Shown: piece after piece, positions 34,286-43,841 of the stretch | Numbering within the stretch: the stretch's first letter is position 1 | How the letters are laid out: each line of letters opens with the position of its first letter | Notes under the pieces: model-generated | The model's database searches: none | The model's input: the letters and a program-made list of their open reading frames with translations, nothing else | What the model was told of the DNA's origin: nothing | NCBI RefSeq assembly: GCF_018224885.1 | Contig: NZ_JAGTXB010000012.1 | Coordinates: 1-64,000 of the forward strand | Reading direction: 5' to 3' | Length of the DNA stretch: 64,000 nucleotides | Origin: Chitinophaga hostae | Lineage (GTDB): Bacteria > Bacteroidota > Bacteroidia > Chitinophagales > Chitinophagaceae | Translations under genes and position numbers: made by a program

Positions 34286-35218
34286 TTAAGAATTGTGCTG
34301 GTGTTGTTGTCTGAATTGCCGGGGAGTAACGCCGGTATGCTTTTTAAAGAAGCGGCAGAAATAGGACTGGTCTGTAAAGTTAAGCGTGGCGGCTACTTCG
34401 GAAACGGGATCATCGGTTTGTATAAGTTGCGCTTTGGCGCCGAGCACCAGTTGATCGTAAATGAATTTACTGGCGGGTCTGCCGGTTAATTCTTTCACTG
34501 TATCATTCAGATAATGGGCGTTTACATACAACATGCGGGCGTAATCTGTTACCTGCTTGTATTCCACATAATGCTTCGCTACCAGTTTCCTGAAACCGGT
34601 AGCCAGTTTCTCCCGTCGCGGTACGATGGCAGCTGCTTTGGGGTGTTGCTGCTGATGTATTCTTTCTGCTTCAATAAAGAGAATGTTCAGGTATAAGCGC
34701 ACCAGGAGATCGTCGTTATGACTTTTTCGCGCCGCATACTCCACGCTCATTTTTTCGAACAGCTGCTGCAGCTGGGGCCTGGCGGGGCCGGAAAGTTGTA
34801 TAAATGGTTTTGCCTCCGGTTGAAAAAAAGGAAATTCATTGAGCTTTACCTGGTTCTTGAGACATAATAGGAAATAATCGGCGTCAAAAATGCAGTGGTA
34901 TCCTTTGATATCGTTGCTCCATTGGTGGATGCTATGCCATTGGTTTTCGCCGATAAAATACAATGTGCCGGATTTAAATGTATAGGTACTGTCGTTGATT
35001 GTTTCGGTTATACTTCCGGAGGTGATGAATACAATCGTATAGAAATTTCTTTTAGTGGTATCAAAGGATGCGTGTTTGTGCCGGGATCTTAATGTTTCCA
35101 GGCTGGTTACTTCGAGGAAACTGGCGGTTGTTTCCTCTTCAGGGATTACACCCGTATCACAGGCGCTGTTTTGGGTGAGGTAGTGGTGTTTAAATTCAGC
35201 CGGGTTGCTTATTTCCAT
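34286..35218 (-). CDS. AraC-family transcriptional regulator
   Basis: 310 aa. The N-terminal half is cupin-like sensor sequence (SGTLYFIGENQWHSIHQW). The C-terminal about 100 aa hold two helix-turn-helix motifs (VTDYARMLYVNAHYLNDTVK; VSEVAATLNFTDQSYFCRFF followed by KKHTGVTPRQFRQ), the AraC/XylS signature. It is divergent from the methyltransferase gene. The perfect palindrome at 35252-35294, only 34 bp from its start, is the obvious candidate for control of the pair. Confidence 0.92.
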   Translation of the reverse strand: MEISNPAEFKHHYLTQNSACDTGVIPEEETTASFLEVTSLETLRSRHKHASFDTTKRNFYTIVFITSGSITETINDSTYTFKSGTLYFIGENQWHSIHQWSNDIKGYHCIFDADYFLLCLKNQVKLNEFPFFQPEAKPFIQLSGPARPQLQQLFEKMSVEYAARKSHNDDLLVRLYLNILFIEAERIHQQQHPKAAAIVPRREKLATGFRKLVAKHYVEYKQVTDYARMLYVNAHYLNDTVKELTGRPASKFIYDQLVLGAKAQLIQTDDPVSEVAATLNFTDQSYFCRFFKKHTGVTPRQFRQQHQHNS

Positions 35219-35251
35219 ACATGCTATTTAAATTATCAGGGCAAAGATAGG

Positions 35252-35294
35252 CAATATTTATTAAATGCAACAATGTTGCATTTAATAAATATTG
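35252..35294. promoter_or_regulatory. Perfect 43-bp palindrome
   Basis: Two exactly complementary 21-base arms (35252-35272 and 35274-35294) around a single central A. The sequence is AT-rich with GTTGCA/TGCAAC at the centre. It lies in the 111-bp divergent gap, so it is more likely an operator or cruciform than a terminator. Confidence 0.85.
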
Positions 35295-35329
35295 AAGATG
35301 GAATATGGCTAATCACTTAATATTGTGTT

Positions 35330-35947
35330 ATGAGCAGTAACAAGGAACATTGGGAACATATTTATCTCCATAAAAATTCGGATGAAATGAGCTGGACGCA
35401 GGACATGCCTGCTGCCTCACTTGATTTTATAAATAGTTTTGATATACCCCGGGATGCGGCTATTATTGATATAGGCGGAGGCGAGAGCCGGTTGGTGGAT
35501 TACCTGCTGGAGCAGGGGTATACTGATATTACAGTGCTGGATATTTCTGAAGCGGCGTTGGAACGCGCTAAAAAAAGGCTGGGTGATAAAGCAGCCGGAG
35601 TAACCTGGCTGGTGCAGGATATTACCGCTTTCCGGCCTTCACGGAAGTATACTGTTTGGCACGACAGGGCCACCTTTCATTTTCTGACGCAGCCGGAACA
35701 AATTGATACCTACCTGGCTATTGCCGCTGCTGCTGTTGATGGTTATATGGCCATTGGTACTTTTTCAGATAAGGGACCTGACAAATGCAGCGGACTAACT
35801 ATCCGGAAGTATACGGAGCAGGAGCTGGTAACGCAGCTGGAACAGTCGTTTGAAAAGATTCGTTGTATCACCGAAAACCATACCACGCCCTTCAATACAG
35901 TACAAAACTTCCTGTTTTGCAGTTTTCGTAAAAGAGCTACTGCCTGA
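35330..35947 (+). CDS. Class I SAM-dependent methyltransferase
   Basis: 205 aa. Motif I is IIDIGGGESRLVDYLL (D47, GGG), followed by an acidic motif II (ITVLDISEAALERAKKRLG) and WLVQDITAF. Known relatives annotated as methyltransferase domain proteins have a similar WxxxYxxKxxxExxW-like start, here HWEHIYLHKNSDEMSWTQ. Substrate unknown. Its promoter is shared with the AraC gene. Confidence 0.88.
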   Translation: MSSNKEHWEHIYLHKNSDEMSWTQDMPAASLDFINSFDIPRDAAIIDIGGGESRLVDYLLEQGYTDITVLDISEAALERAKKRLGDKAAGVTWLVQDITAFRPSRKYTVWHDRATFHFLTQPEQIDTYLAIAAAAVDGYMAIGTFSDKGPDKCSGLTIRKYTEQELVTQLEQSFEKIRCITENHTTPFNTVQNFLFCSFRKRATA

Positions 35948-36029
35948 TTTTCAGGCAGTAGCTGACGATAAATTTTCCCTTTTTTTCTTTCCGGATTTTC
36001 AGGTAAATGTCAATAAATTTAGTATTTTT

Positions 36030-36044
36030 GCTAAAAATATTAGC
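36030..36044. promoter_or_regulatory. Inverted repeat upstream of imuA
   Basis: GCTAA-AAATA-TTAGC, 5-bp arms and 5-bp spacer, 16 bp before the imuA ATG. Its placement would suit a damage-response operator; I cannot match it to a known LexA box. Confidence 0.35.
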
Positions 36045-36060
36045 ATTTAAATATCCTGTT

Positions 36061-36792
36061 ATGTTAAGTGAGAAAAGTGAGATTATAGCACAGTTGAAAA
36101 AGGATATGCTGCTTTTGCAGGGATGCAGGCCGCCATCTGCGGCTACAGTGAGTGTTAACCTGGGAGCAGTAAATGCGGCCTTCCCAAATGCTGTTTTTCC
36201 CACCGGCACTATACATGAATTTCAAAGTAATGCCATAGAAAGTACAGCCGCCACCGGAGGCTTTATTGCTGGTTTGCTTTCCACACTGATGCAGCAGGGC
36301 GGCGTATGTGTGTGGATCAGCACTGCAAGAACGCTTTTTCCGCCGGCATTAAAAAATTTTGGGATAGAACCGGACCAGGTGTTATTTGTAGACCTGCAGC
36401 GGAAAAAGGAAGTACTCTGGACCATGGAGGAAGCATTGAAGTGCGAGGGGATATCTGCTGTTATAGGAGAACTGAATGATATAGATTTTACTACTTCCCG
36501 TCGCCTGCAACTGGCCGTAGAAAAAAGCAGGGTGACGGGCTTTATTATCCGTCAGCATCCGCGGGATAACAACGCTATTGCAGCGGCGGCACGCTGGAAA
36601 ATCAGCCCGCTGCCCAGTCAATTGAGTAATGGTATGCCAGGTATCGGTGCGCCGAGGTGGGCTGTAACGTTAACAAAGGTGCGCAACGGTCAGCCGGGTA
36701 CCTGGCAGCTCGAATGGCTGGATGGCCGGTTTAATACGATTACAACCGAAGTGGTATTACAGCCACTCATTGCCGAAAGAAAAATTGGGTAA
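36061..36792 (+). CDS. imuA: ImuA-like recombinase-fold protein of the mutagenic TLS cassette
   Basis: The ATG at 36061 (MLSEKSEIIAQLKKDMLLLQ) is preferred. An upstream in-frame ATG at 36007 would run through the promoter repeat. The RecA/SulA-like layout includes FPTGTIHEFQS, TAATGGFIAGLLSTLMQQGG and VCVWISTARTLFPPALKNFG. ImuA proteins bind and assist ImuB and DnaE2 in error-prone synthesis past DNA lesions. Order and spacing confirm: imuB begins 1 bp after this stop. Probably SOS-controlled, though no confirmed box is visible. Confidence 0.85.
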   Translation: MLSEKSEIIAQLKKDMLLLQGCRPPSAATVSVNLGAVNAAFPNAVFPTGTIHEFQSNAIESTAATGGFIAGLLSTLMQQGGVCVWISTARTLFPPALKNFGIEPDQVLFVDLQRKKEVLWTMEEALKCEGISAVIGELNDIDFTTSRRLQLAVEKSRVTGFIIRQHPRDNNAIAAAARWKISPLPSQLSNGMPGIGAPRWAVTLTKVRNGQPGTWQLEWLDGRFNTITTEVVLQPLIAERKIG

Positions 36793-36793
36793 T

Positions 36794-38293
36794 ATGAGGA
36801 AGCGGTTTGTGGCCATATGGTTTCGGCATCTTATTACGGATTGGTTCATCATCCGCCAGCCTGCACTTAAAAATCAGCCCTTCGTAATAGCTGCACCCGA
36901 TCATGGTCGTATGCTGATCACTGCGGTGAGTGCGGCTGCGCAGGCACAGGGCCTGGAAACAGGCATGGCGCTGGCTGATGCCAGGGCGATGGTGCCTGGT
37001 TTGCAGGTATTTGACGACCAGCCGGAACTGGCGCAGAAACTGTTGCTTGGATTAGGAAAATGGACCATCCGCTATACCCCTTCGGCCGCAGTGGATTTGC
37101 CCGACGGCCTGCTCCTGGATGTAACCGGTTGTGCTCATTTATGGGGCGGAGAATTGCCTTACTTACAGGAAATTATCGCCAGGCTGAATGCCTTTGGTTA
37201 TGGCGTAGGCGCTGCCATGGCAGACAGCATCGGTGCTGCATGGGCTATCGCAAGATATGGTAAAACAGGCGCCGTTGTTGGCAGCGAGGAACAAACCGCC
37301 GTGATATTGTCTTTACCACCGGCCGCCCTCCGTCTTGAAATGCAGGTACTCAGTTTATTACAAAAGCTGGGACTGCACCAGGTCAGCAGCTTTGCCGCCA
37401 TGCCGCGTTCCGCGCTGCGCCGGCGTTTTGGCCCCGCTTTGCTCAACCGCCTCGACCAGGCCTTAGGCAGGGAAGAAGAAATGATCCTGCCAATTGAAGT
37501 GATTCCGCCATACCAGGAAAGACTGCCTTGCCTGGAGCCTATATTAACAGCTACAGGTATTGAAATTGCGCTGCAACGTTTGCTGGAAACACTTTGTAAA
37601 CGACTGCAACAGGAAGGTAAAGGTTTTCGTACAGCATTGCTGAAAGCCTACCGGGTAGATGGTAAAGTGGAAGAAGTAAGCATCGGCACCAACCGCGCTT
37701 CTCATAACGAAGTACATCTATTCCGGTTGTTTGAAGACAAGCTGCGCAGCATTGAACCGGCTTTGGGCATTGAACTGTTTGTACTGGAAGCCACCAAAGC
37801 GGATGATGTGGCAGCAGCCCAGGAAACGCTGTGGACCAGCGGTTGCAGGATGGACAGCATTTCTTTTGCAGAACTGGTAGACCGGCTGACCAATAAAATA
37901 GGCGCCAACGCTATTCGCCGCTACCTGCCGGAGCAACATTACTGGCCGGAACGTTCCTTTAAAGCAGCTGCATGCCTGCAGGAGAAAACAACCACAGCAT
38001 GGCGTAACGAAAAACCCCGGCCCATGCAACTGTTGCCCGTACCCGAGCCTATAGAAGTCAGTGCGCCTATACCGGATTATCCGCCTATGCTTTTCCGCTA
38101 CCAGGGGAAACTGCACCGCATCAAAAAAGCAGATGGCCCCGAGCGTATAGAACGGGAATGGTGGCTGGATGAAGGCCTGCACCGGGACTATTATGCGGTG
38201 GAAGATGAAGCCGGGCAACGGTACTGGCTTTTCAGATCCGGGCATTATGATGAGGATAACTACCGCTGGTTTATTCATGGTTTTTTTGCCTAA
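36794..38293 (+). CDS. imuB: ImuB, Y-family polymerase-like adaptor
   Basis: 499 aa from the ATG at 36794 (MRKRFVAIWFRHLITDWFII). The longer frame overlapping imuA is unlikely. The palm/fingers region of DinB type includes ADARAMVPGLQVFDD and LPDGLLLDVTGCAHLWGG. Helix-hairpin-helix-like sequence follows (LQKLGLHQVSSFAAMPRSAL), then a long C-terminal tail. The N-terminal aspartate of active Y-family enzymes (DxD-type) is not in place, as is typical of ImuB, which acts as a clamp- and partner-binding adaptor rather than a polymerase. Twelve bp before dnaE2. Confidence 0.88.
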   Translation: MRKRFVAIWFRHLITDWFIIRQPALKNQPFVIAAPDHGRMLITAVSAAAQAQGLETGMALADARAMVPGLQVFDDQPELAQKLLLGLGKWTIRYTPSAAVDLPDGLLLDVTGCAHLWGGELPYLQEIIARLNAFGYGVGAAMADSIGAAWAIARYGKTGAVVGSEEQTAVILSLPPAALRLEMQVLSLLQKLGLHQVSSFAAMPRSALRRRFGPALLNRLDQALGREEEMILPIEVIPPYQERLPCLEPILTATGIEIALQRLLETLCKRLQQEGKGFRTALLKAYRVDGKVEEVSIGTNRASHNEVHLFRLFEDKLRSIEPALGIELFVLEATKADDVAAAQETLWTSGCRMDSISFAELVDRLTNKIGANAIRRYLPEQHYWPERSFKAAACLQEKTTTAWRNEKPRPMQLLPVPEPIEVSAPIPDYPPMLFRYQGKLHRIKKADGPERIEREWWLDEGLHRDYYAVEDEAGQRYWLFRSGHYDEDNYRWFIHGFFA

Positions 38294-38304
38294 ACAGATG
38301 TGCT

Positions 38305-41300
38305 ATGAGTTATGTTGAATTACAGGTGACCAGCAACTTTAGCTTTCTGCGCGGCGCTTCACATCCTGAAGAACTGGTAGAACAGGCACTACTGTACGGG
38401 TATAAGAAGATCGCGATAACAGACCGAAATACATTAGCAGGTATCGTACGTGCACATGCTGCCGCAAAAAATAAAGATATCAGTATTATTCCTGCCTGTC
38501 GCCTCGACCTGCTCGATGGGCCCAGCCTGCTGGCTTATCCTGTCAATAAAGAAGCTTATGGCCGTCTTTCCGGTTTGCTCACCACAGGTAACCTCCGCGC
38601 GGAAAAAGGAGATTGCCACCTCTATAAAGCAGACGTGTACCAGCATGCAAAAGACATTAAATTTATCGTAGTGCCACCGGATGCCTTAAACGCCGCATTT
38701 GATTTTGAGCCGGCATTTAAAAATACCGTGGCAGAATACCGGGAAGCACTGGGTACACAACTATACCTGGCCGCCAGCAAATCCTACCTGGGGGATGACG
38801 GGAAAAAATTATTCAGAATTGCTGAACTGGCAGAACAGCTGAACATCCCGATGGTGGCCACCAATGATGTGCATTATCATAACCTGGCCCGCCGGCAACT
38901 ACAGGATATCTTAACCTGTATCCGCGAAAAATGCACTATTCATAACGCCGGCTTCCGGCTGCATCCCAATGCGGAAAGACACCTGAAACCGATCGCGGAA
39001 ATGCAGCGTTTATTCAGACAATACCCGGACGCCATCCGGCGTACCACCGAAATCGCCGATGCCTGTGAGTTTTCGCTGAATATGCTGCAGTATGTTTATC
39101 CCCGGGAAATAACAACGGAAGGCCGTAGCCCGCAGGAAGAATTAACCATGCTGGTATGGGAAGGTGCAAAACAACAGTTCGGGGAAGCGATTTCTGAAAA
39201 AGCAATAAAGACGATCAATCATGAACTGGCATTCATCGAAGAAAAGAATTATGCGGCCTATTTTCTGACTGTACATGATATTGTACGCTATGCCAGGTCA
39301 CAGGAGATATTATGCCAGGGAAGGGGCTCCGCAGCTAATTCTACGGTATGCTATTGTTTGGGCATCACCTCCATTGACCCGGTAAAGTTCGACCTGCTCT
39401 TTGAACGCTTCCTTTCTGCTGCCCGTGATGAACCACCGGATATTGATGTCGATTTTGAACATGAACGGAGAGAGGAAGTAATTCAATACATTTACCGGAA
39501 ATACGGACGGGATCGGGCAGCGATTGTAGCCACCGTAACCCAGCAGCATCACCGCGGCGCCGTTCGCGATGTGGGCAAGGCCATGGGCCTTTCCGAAGAT
39601 ACCATAAAATGCCTCTCCGGCTCCGCACTGTGGGAGTTCAGGGATGAAGGAGTTGATAAAGCGATGATTGCAGAACAGGGTCTCAACCCGGAAGATAAAC
39701 ATCTGCAAAAAGTATTACAGCTCACAGCAGCATACATCGGTTTTCCCCGGCAACTCGGACAACATACCGGCGGCTTTGTTATTACGGAAGGAAAATTATC
39801 AGAGCTCTGTCCCATCCTTAATGCACGCATGGAAGACAGAACCTGCATAGAATGGAATAAAGACGATATCGATGCATTAGGCTTCCTGAAAATAGATGTA
39901 CTGGCGCTTGGCATGCTTACCTGTATCCGTAAAGCTTTTGATCTCGCTAAAAAACATCACGGCCTCGCACTTACATTGGCAAATGTACCCCAGGATGATA
40001 AGGCAGTATATGAAATGATCAGCCATGCCGATACCATCGGCGTTTTCCAGATAGAAAGCCGCGCACAGCAGTCCATGCTGCCACGATTAAGACCCAGTTG
40101 TTTTTATGACCTGGTGATTGAAATCGCCATCGTAAGACCCGGCCCCATACAGGGCGATATGGTGCATCCTTACCTGCGCAGGCGGAATAAGGAAGAACCG
40201 GTGGAATATCCCTCACCGGAGCTCGAACAGATTTTAAGTCGTACACTGGGCGTTCCCTTATTCCAGGAGCAGGCTATGAAAATCGCTATCGTGGCAGCCG
40301 GATTTACTGCTACCGAGGCCGACGAACTTCGTCGCAGCATGGCCACTTTTAAAGCAAAAGGAATGGTGAGCGGTTTCCGGAAAAAACTGATCGATGGCAT
40401 GGTAGGCAATGGCTATGAGGCTGACTATGCAGAAAGGGTGTTTAAACAACTGGAAGGCTTTGGCTCTTATGGCTTCCCGGAAAGTCATGCCGCCAGCTTC
40501 GCTTTGCTGGTATATGTATCTGCCTGGATCAAATGTCACTACCCCGACGTGTTTGCCACCGCATTGTTAAACAGTATGCCCATGGGCTTTTATCAACCGG
40601 CGCAAATAGTGATCGATGCCAGGAAACATGGCGTGGACGTGCGCCCGGTAGATATCAATTATTCAGACTGGGATAACACATTGGAAGAACGATCAGGAAA
40701 ATATTGCGCGGTTCGCCTGGGATTCCGGCAGGTAAAAGGGATCCGGGAAGAAGAGATACAACTGCTCGTAACTGCACGTACCACTCCCTATACAAATATT
40801 CACTCCCTCCGGGAAGCTGGCGTGCCGCAAACCACCCTGGAAAAACTGGCCGATGCAGATGCGTTCCGTTCACTGGGACTCGACCGGCGACAGGCACTAT
40901 GGGAAGTAGCCGCATTGCACGACCGGCCTATTGCATTGTTTACCGGCACACCCGCTGAAAGTGTAAACGAAACATCCATCACCCTGCCGCAGATGTCTGC
41001 TTCCGAACACGTGGTACATGACTATGCCGCTATGGCATTGTCACTGAAAGCACACCCGGTGAGCTTTGTGCGGGATAAACTGGCGATGTTGCATATTGTT
41101 CCTAACAGTGAGCTGACTAATCTCTGTGACGGGATGCCCGTAAAAGTAGCCGGACTGGTACTGGTTCGGCAAAGACCCGGAACTGCCGGCGGTGTTTGTT
41201 TTATTACTATTGAAGATGAAACCGGGTGCGCCAACCTGGTTGTTTTCAGAAACATATTCGGCCAATACCTGAAAGAAGTACTGCAGTCCAAACTTTTAAT

Positions 41301-41526
41301 GGTACAGGGAAAACTGCAACGGGAAGGAGAGGTGATCCATGTAGTGGTAGAAAGCTGTTATAATCTCTCAAAGTTATTACGACACCTTACGGCAACCAAA
41401 GCCGCAGACCCACCCGTGCTTACATTATCACGCGCAGATGAGAACACGCCATTTTTTAGTGAGCCTAAGAAAATACGGGAGAGTGAACAAACCAGCATGT
41501 TCCCGAAATCAAGAGATTTTAAATAG
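38305..41526 (+). CDS. dnaE2: Error-prone DNA polymerase III alpha subunit DnaE2
   Basis: 1073 aa, the expected size. The N-terminal PHP domain starts YVELQVTSNFSFLRGASHPE. The catalytic palm has CQGRGSAANSTVCYCLGI and PPDIDVDFEHERREEVI, with the conserved aspartates. Fingers and the helix-hairpin-helix region follow (FPESHAASFALLVYVSAWIK). A C-terminal OB fold (VKVAGLVLVRQRPGTAGGVC) is also present. It is the catalytic member of the ImuA-ImuB-DnaE2 mutasome that copies damaged DNA and raises mutation rate after damage. A weak hairpin follows at 41568. Confidence 0.95.
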   Translation: MSYVELQVTSNFSFLRGASHPEELVEQALLYGYKKIAITDRNTLAGIVRAHAAAKNKDISIIPACRLDLLDGPSLLAYPVNKEAYGRLSGLLTTGNLRAEKGDCHLYKADVYQHAKDIKFIVVPPDALNAAFDFEPAFKNTVAEYREALGTQLYLAASKSYLGDDGKKLFRIAELAEQLNIPMVATNDVHYHNLARRQLQDILTCIREKCTIHNAGFRLHPNAERHLKPIAEMQRLFRQYPDAIRRTTEIADACEFSLNMLQYVYPREITTEGRSPQEELTMLVWEGAKQQFGEAISEKAIKTINHELAFIEEKNYAAYFLTVHDIVRYARSQEILCQGRGSAANSTVCYCLGITSIDPVKFDLLFERFLSAARDEPPDIDVDFEHERREEVIQYIYRKYGRDRAAIVATVTQQHHRGAVRDVGKAMGLSEDTIKCLSGSALWEFRDEGVDKAMIAEQGLNPEDKHLQKVLQLTAAYIGFPRQLGQHTGGFVITEGKLSELCPILNARMEDRTCIEWNKDDIDALGFLKIDVLALGMLTCIRKAFDLAKKHHGLALTLANVPQDDKAVYEMISHADTIGVFQIESRAQQSMLPRLRPSCFYDLVIEIAIVRPGPIQGDMVHPYLRRRNKEEPVEYPSPELEQILSRTLGVPLFQEQAMKIAIVAAGFTATEADELRRSMATFKAKGMVSGFRKKLIDGMVGNGYEADYAERVFKQLEGFGSYGFPESHAASFALLVYVSAWIKCHYPDVFATALLNSMPMGFYQPAQIVIDARKHGVDVRPVDINYSDWDNTLEERSGKYCAVRLGFRQVKGIREEEIQLLVTARTTPYTNIHSLREAGVPQTTLEKLADADAFRSLGLDRRQALWEVAALHDRPIALFTGTPAESVNETSITLPQMSASEHVVHDYAAMALSLKAHPVSFVRDKLAMLHIVPNSELTNLCDGMPVKVAGLVLVRQRPGTAGGVCFITIEDETGCANLVVFRNIFGQYLKEVLQSKLLMVQGKLQREGEVIHVVVESCYNLSKLLRHLTATKAADPPVLTLSRADENTPFFSEPKKIRESEQTSMFPKSRDFK

Positions 41527-41567
41527 CACCATGATAATTTAAACATTATTATGCTGAATAAATAGCA

Positions 41568-41596
41568 GGATCCCGCAGCCATTAGCGGCGGGATCC
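41568..41596. terminator. Hairpin after dnaE2
   Basis: GGATCCCGC/GCGGGATCC stem with an 11-base loop, between the convergent dnaE2 and 41632 genes. There is no T run, so termination strength is uncertain. Confidence 0.5.
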
Positions 41597-41631
41597 CGAT
41601 GTGTTGCAGCGGCAATGCTGATCAGCGAAGC

Positions 41632-42048
41632 TTAGTTATGCCCGGTGATCACACACTGACTGTAGCCATTTCCCGGCCAGTAGAAATAATAACTTACACC
41701 ACCGATGTTCATCGTATAGCTGGTGTTAGCCGTCAGCGTATAACTGGTACCCGCCCAGTAAACATAATTCACCGCAGTAGGCGTAACGGTTTGTGTAACG
41801 CCCATGAATGTAAATTGAACAGGCCCGAGTCCGGGTAAACTGAAAGAAGGCCAGTTCAGCGATACCAGGGGCAGGTCTTTCATGTAGCTGATACTCCAGT
41901 TGATATCCCGCGGAAAAGACAACCGTTTACTCACTGCAGGAGCAGCGGCAGCAGATGGCTGTTTTTTAACAGGCGGTTCCGAAGGCGTGGCGAATGACAG
42001 GCAGATGGCGGCGGCCGTGAGGGTCACTAGTGTTTTCATTGTTCGCAT
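41632..42048 (-). CDS. Small secreted hypothetical protein, 138 aa
   Basis: The signal peptide is MKTLVTLTAAAICLSFATPS, so the ATG three codons inside, at 42039, is an equally good start. A Pro/Ala-rich linker follows, then an aromatic, Thr/Tyr-rich beta domain (YVYWAGTSYTLTANTSYTMN; YYFYWPGNGYSQCVIT) suggestive of an extracellular or surface protein. No family recognised; convergent with dnaE2. Confidence 0.6.
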   Translation of the reverse strand: MRTMKTLVTLTAAAICLSFATPSEPPVKKQPSAAAAPAVSKRLSFPRDINWSISYMKDLPLVSLNWPSFSLPGLGPVQFTFMGVTQTVTPTAVNYVYWAGTSYTLTANTSYTMNIGGVSYYFYWPGNGYSQCVITGHN

Positions 42049-42296
42049 GAGGATAATTTTTAGGTACAGTGAACTTAAATAATAAGTGCCGCCTGTGCAA
42101 TAGCAAAATCGATTTTACGCAAACGCTTGTGTGATCCTGATAACTTCAGGAAAGCCTCGTTGTGTGTCGCCAATAATTATATAAATCATTCCCTGAATTC
42201 TGTAACGGTGTACCCGGTGCTATCATTCACCTTTGCGCAGGCTTATGCCGGCAGCTGCACAGCGCCGGAAGCCGGGTTCAAAAAACAACTGATTAC

Positions 42297-43358
42297 ATGC
42301 ACAACACCTATATATGGAACACCCGCGCAATAATAAAAGAAACCAACGATGCCGTTACCATCGTTTTTGATACGAAAGGAATGCCGTTTCTCTATTTGCC
42401 GGGCCAGTTTGTAAATGTTACACTTACTATCGCCGGCGAACCGGTAACAAGATCCTATTCATTGAGCACCGTACCGGGAATAGATGCACATCCGGCCATC
42501 ACCGTAAAAAGAGTACGGGGTGGAATAATGAGTAATTATATCGCAGACCGGGTGAACGAAATAACCAGCTGGAATATAAGCGGGCCTTATGGATCCTTTG
42601 TATTCCCGGATCATGCAACGGATACAAAGCACCTGGTATTGCTGACAGGCGGCAGCGGGATAACGCCATTGTTTTCAATTGCCCGTTCATTTATAAGCCG
42701 TTTCCCCGAGGCCATTGTAACGCTTGTTTATTCCAGTCGTACCGCAGCAGATATTATTTTTAAGGAACGTATTATGGAATGGGCAGCGCAATATCCCGGA
42801 AGAATTCATGTTCATCATGCGCTATCTGAACCAGGCGATGATACTGCAATAGGCAACGCCACACTGATCCGCGGCAGGATGAACAAACTGGTAGCCAGGA
42901 AGCTGATCAAAATGCCGGCAGTGGATCCCCTGGTGGATACCTGCTATTTTATTTGCGGTCCTTCCGGGTTAATGACAATGCACCAGGAAATGTTGGAAGC
43001 GATGCAGGTGCCGGCGGAAAATGTGTACCTGGAATGGTTTGCACCATTGAACGACGCCGCGGCAGCTGTCTTACCGGAAAATCAACAGGATGTGTTGCTG
43101 CATTTTTATGAACAATCCAATTTACTGGAAGTGCTACCGGGGAAAAGCATCCTCGATGCTGCGCTGGAAGACCGCATTCCGCTTCCGTATTCCTGTAAGG
43201 CAGGTACCTGCGGCATTTGCGCCGCCAGGCTTATTGCCGGGAAGGTAACGATGGCCAATAATTATGCGTTACGGCAATCCGACCTGGACGATGGGCTGGT
43301 ACTGCTTTGCCAGAGTTACCCGCTTACAGACGATGTTACCGTGGAAATAGCTGAGTAG
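42297..43358 (+). CDS. Ferredoxin-NAD(P)H reductase with C-terminal 2Fe-2S domain
   Basis: 353 aa. FAD-binding RxYS motif at 52-55 (TRSYSLS) and NAD-binding GGSGITPLFS. The plant-type 2Fe-2S cluster has C300, C305, C308 and C338 (SCKAGTCGICAARL...LLCQSYP). This is the layout of PaaE/HmpA-like reductases that pass electrons from NAD(P)H to an oxygenase or similar partner. No partner oxygenase is adjacent. The upstream 248 bp hold no other gene. Confidence 0.9.
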   Translation: MHNTYIWNTRAIIKETNDAVTIVFDTKGMPFLYLPGQFVNVTLTIAGEPVTRSYSLSTVPGIDAHPAITVKRVRGGIMSNYIADRVNEITSWNISGPYGSFVFPDHATDTKHLVLLTGGSGITPLFSIARSFISRFPEAIVTLVYSSRTAADIIFKERIMEWAAQYPGRIHVHHALSEPGDDTAIGNATLIRGRMNKLVARKLIKMPAVDPLVDTCYFICGPSGLMTMHQEMLEAMQVPAENVYLEWFAPLNDAAAAVLPENQQDVLLHFYEQSNLLEVLPGKSILDAALEDRIPLPYSCKAGTCGICAARLIAGKVTMANNYALRQSDLDDGLVLLCQSYPLTDDVTVEIAE

Positions 43359-43439
43359 TGAATACTTATATTGCCATATAACATCTAACCAAAATTATGT
43401 AACAATTTATCGGGGAAGTACTTTTACTTTTGTATCGAA

Positions 43440-43841
43440 ATGAAAAAGATCCTTACGCTTTTACTGGCTGTTCTCTACATGAGTTCGTCTACCGGCGCTA
43501 CTTTTCACATGCATTACTGCATGGGAAAACTGATGCAGGTAGAACTGTGGCATGCAGATGATAACAAGTGCAGTAAATGCGTGGCAGGCCATAGTAAAAC
43601 CTGTGGGAAGAAATGCTGTAAGGATGAGCATAAAATGGTGAAGCTGGAAAAAGACCAGCGCCAAAGTGCAGAAAACGCTATACATTTTATGCAGCTGCCG
43701 GTATCAGCGGCTCCCTTTACCTGGGGAGAGCTTCCGCAGGTACACATTTCCTCGCTGGCAGCCGCCTATCCCGTCAGCAACGCGCCGTCACGAAGTCACA
43801 AAATACCCGTTCATATTTTGCATTGCATATTCCGTATCTGA
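43440..43841 (+). CDS. HYC_CC_PP-family secreted protein, metal-associated
   Basis: 133 aa with signal peptide (MKKILTLLLAVLYMSSSTGA). Clustered metal ligands are HMHYCMGKL, CSKCVAGHSKTCGKKCCKDE and K-rich sequence after it. This HYC...CC pattern defines a Bacteroidetes family commonly encoded beside heavy-metal RND pumps. Likely a periplasmic copper-binding accessory for the downstream efflux genes. Confidence 0.8.
   Translation: MKKILTLLLAVLYMSSSTGATFHMHYCMGKLMQVELWHADDNKCSKCVAGHSKTCGKKCCKDEHKMVKLEKDQRQSAENAIHFMQLPVSAAPFTWGELPQVHISSLAAAYPVSNAPSRSHKIPVHILHCIFRI

Noticed and set aside
36007..36060. Upstream start for the imuA gene
   Set aside because: The extra 18 residues are encoded across the AT-rich promoter and inverted repeat; the ATG at 36061 gives the expected N-terminus.
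39310..40539. Several antisense frames within dnaE2
   Set aside because: Shadows of a well-conserved polymerase gene on the other strand; no domain or start context.
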